This document shows, one piece after another, positions 5,935 to 5,974 of a stretch of DNA of 5,974 nt. The stretch comes from JAFGJQ01 sp964586145 (lineage in GTDB: Bacteria; Planctomycetota; Phycisphaerae; UBA1845), in the NCBI GenBank assembly GCA_964586145.1, contig CAZPHH010000146.1, positions 1-5,974 of the forward strand, in the 5' to 3' direction. Positions within the stretch are counted from its first letter, which is position 1. Each line of letters starts with the position of its first letter. The notes under the pieces are model-generated. The model worked only from the letters and a program-made list of their open reading frames with translations, searched no databases and was not told where the DNA came from. A program made the translations under genes and the position numbers.

Positions 5935-5974
5935 ATGTCCCACAATGCAGAACCCGTTGTGATTCGGGGCGGTA
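5935..5974 (+). CDS. Start of a gene cut by the window end
   Basis: An ATG at 5935 opens 13 codons, MSHNAEPVVIRGG, running off the edge. A G-run (5926-5930) lies four bases upstream, a rather close ribosome site. It follows the zinc-ribbon/GYF gene by 39 bases on the same strand, so co-transcription is likely. A hydrophobic stretch ending in IRG near the N-terminus occurs in UvrA-type and some other ABC ATPases, but 13 residues are too few to assign a family. Confidence 0.45.
   Translation, partial: MSHNAEPVVIRGG

Overview
The window is GC-rich DNA, probably from a member of the Planctomycetota (Phycisphaerae-like). That placement is an inference from three things: a secreted protein ending in the paired Asp-rich dockerin/EF-hand tail common in those genomes, a zinc-ribbon/GYF-like membrane-anchored protein, and the codon bias. 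No rRNA or marker gene is present to settle it.

Layout. (1) Positions 28-2616, plus strand, form a methyl-cycle module. A consensus-like promoter and an ATCC/GGAT dyad precede a gene for an ArsR-type winged helix fused to a class I methyltransferase-like domain (87-1046). After a 121-base gap with an inverted repeat and hairpin comes S-adenosylhomocysteine hydrolase, ahcY (1168-2616). The pairing and domain layout match SahR, the SAH-sensing repressor of SAM-cycle genes described in Proteobacteria. (2) A 177-residue protein of unknown function (2661-3194, minus) converges on ahcY. Its middle part loosely resembles the N-terminal domain of GspE/PilB secretion ATPases, without any ATPase domain. 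(3) Positions 3347-3397 hold two inverted copies of a 20-base imperfect palindrome, a REP/BIME-like arrangement. (4) Positions 3438-4520 (minus) encode an exported SGNH-hydrolase-like protein with a C-terminal dockerin-like domain and its own candidate promoter. (5) About 440 bases follow with little recognisable content. (6) A plus-strand gene (4981-5895) encodes two four-Cys zinc ribbons flanking a GYF-like domain, then a C-terminal membrane anchor. The first 13 codons of another gene start at 5935 and run off the window.

How the genes work together. AhcY removes SAH, the product of and inhibitor of SAM-dependent methyltransferases. The upstream regulator carries a domain of the fold that binds SAM/SAH and has Ser in place of both Cys of the classical ArsR metal site. 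The simplest model is that it senses SAH rather than metal, represses its own promoter through the 46-69 dyad, and controls ahcY. The remaining genes show no clear functional link to this module. I see no mobile element, CRISPR array or RNA gene.
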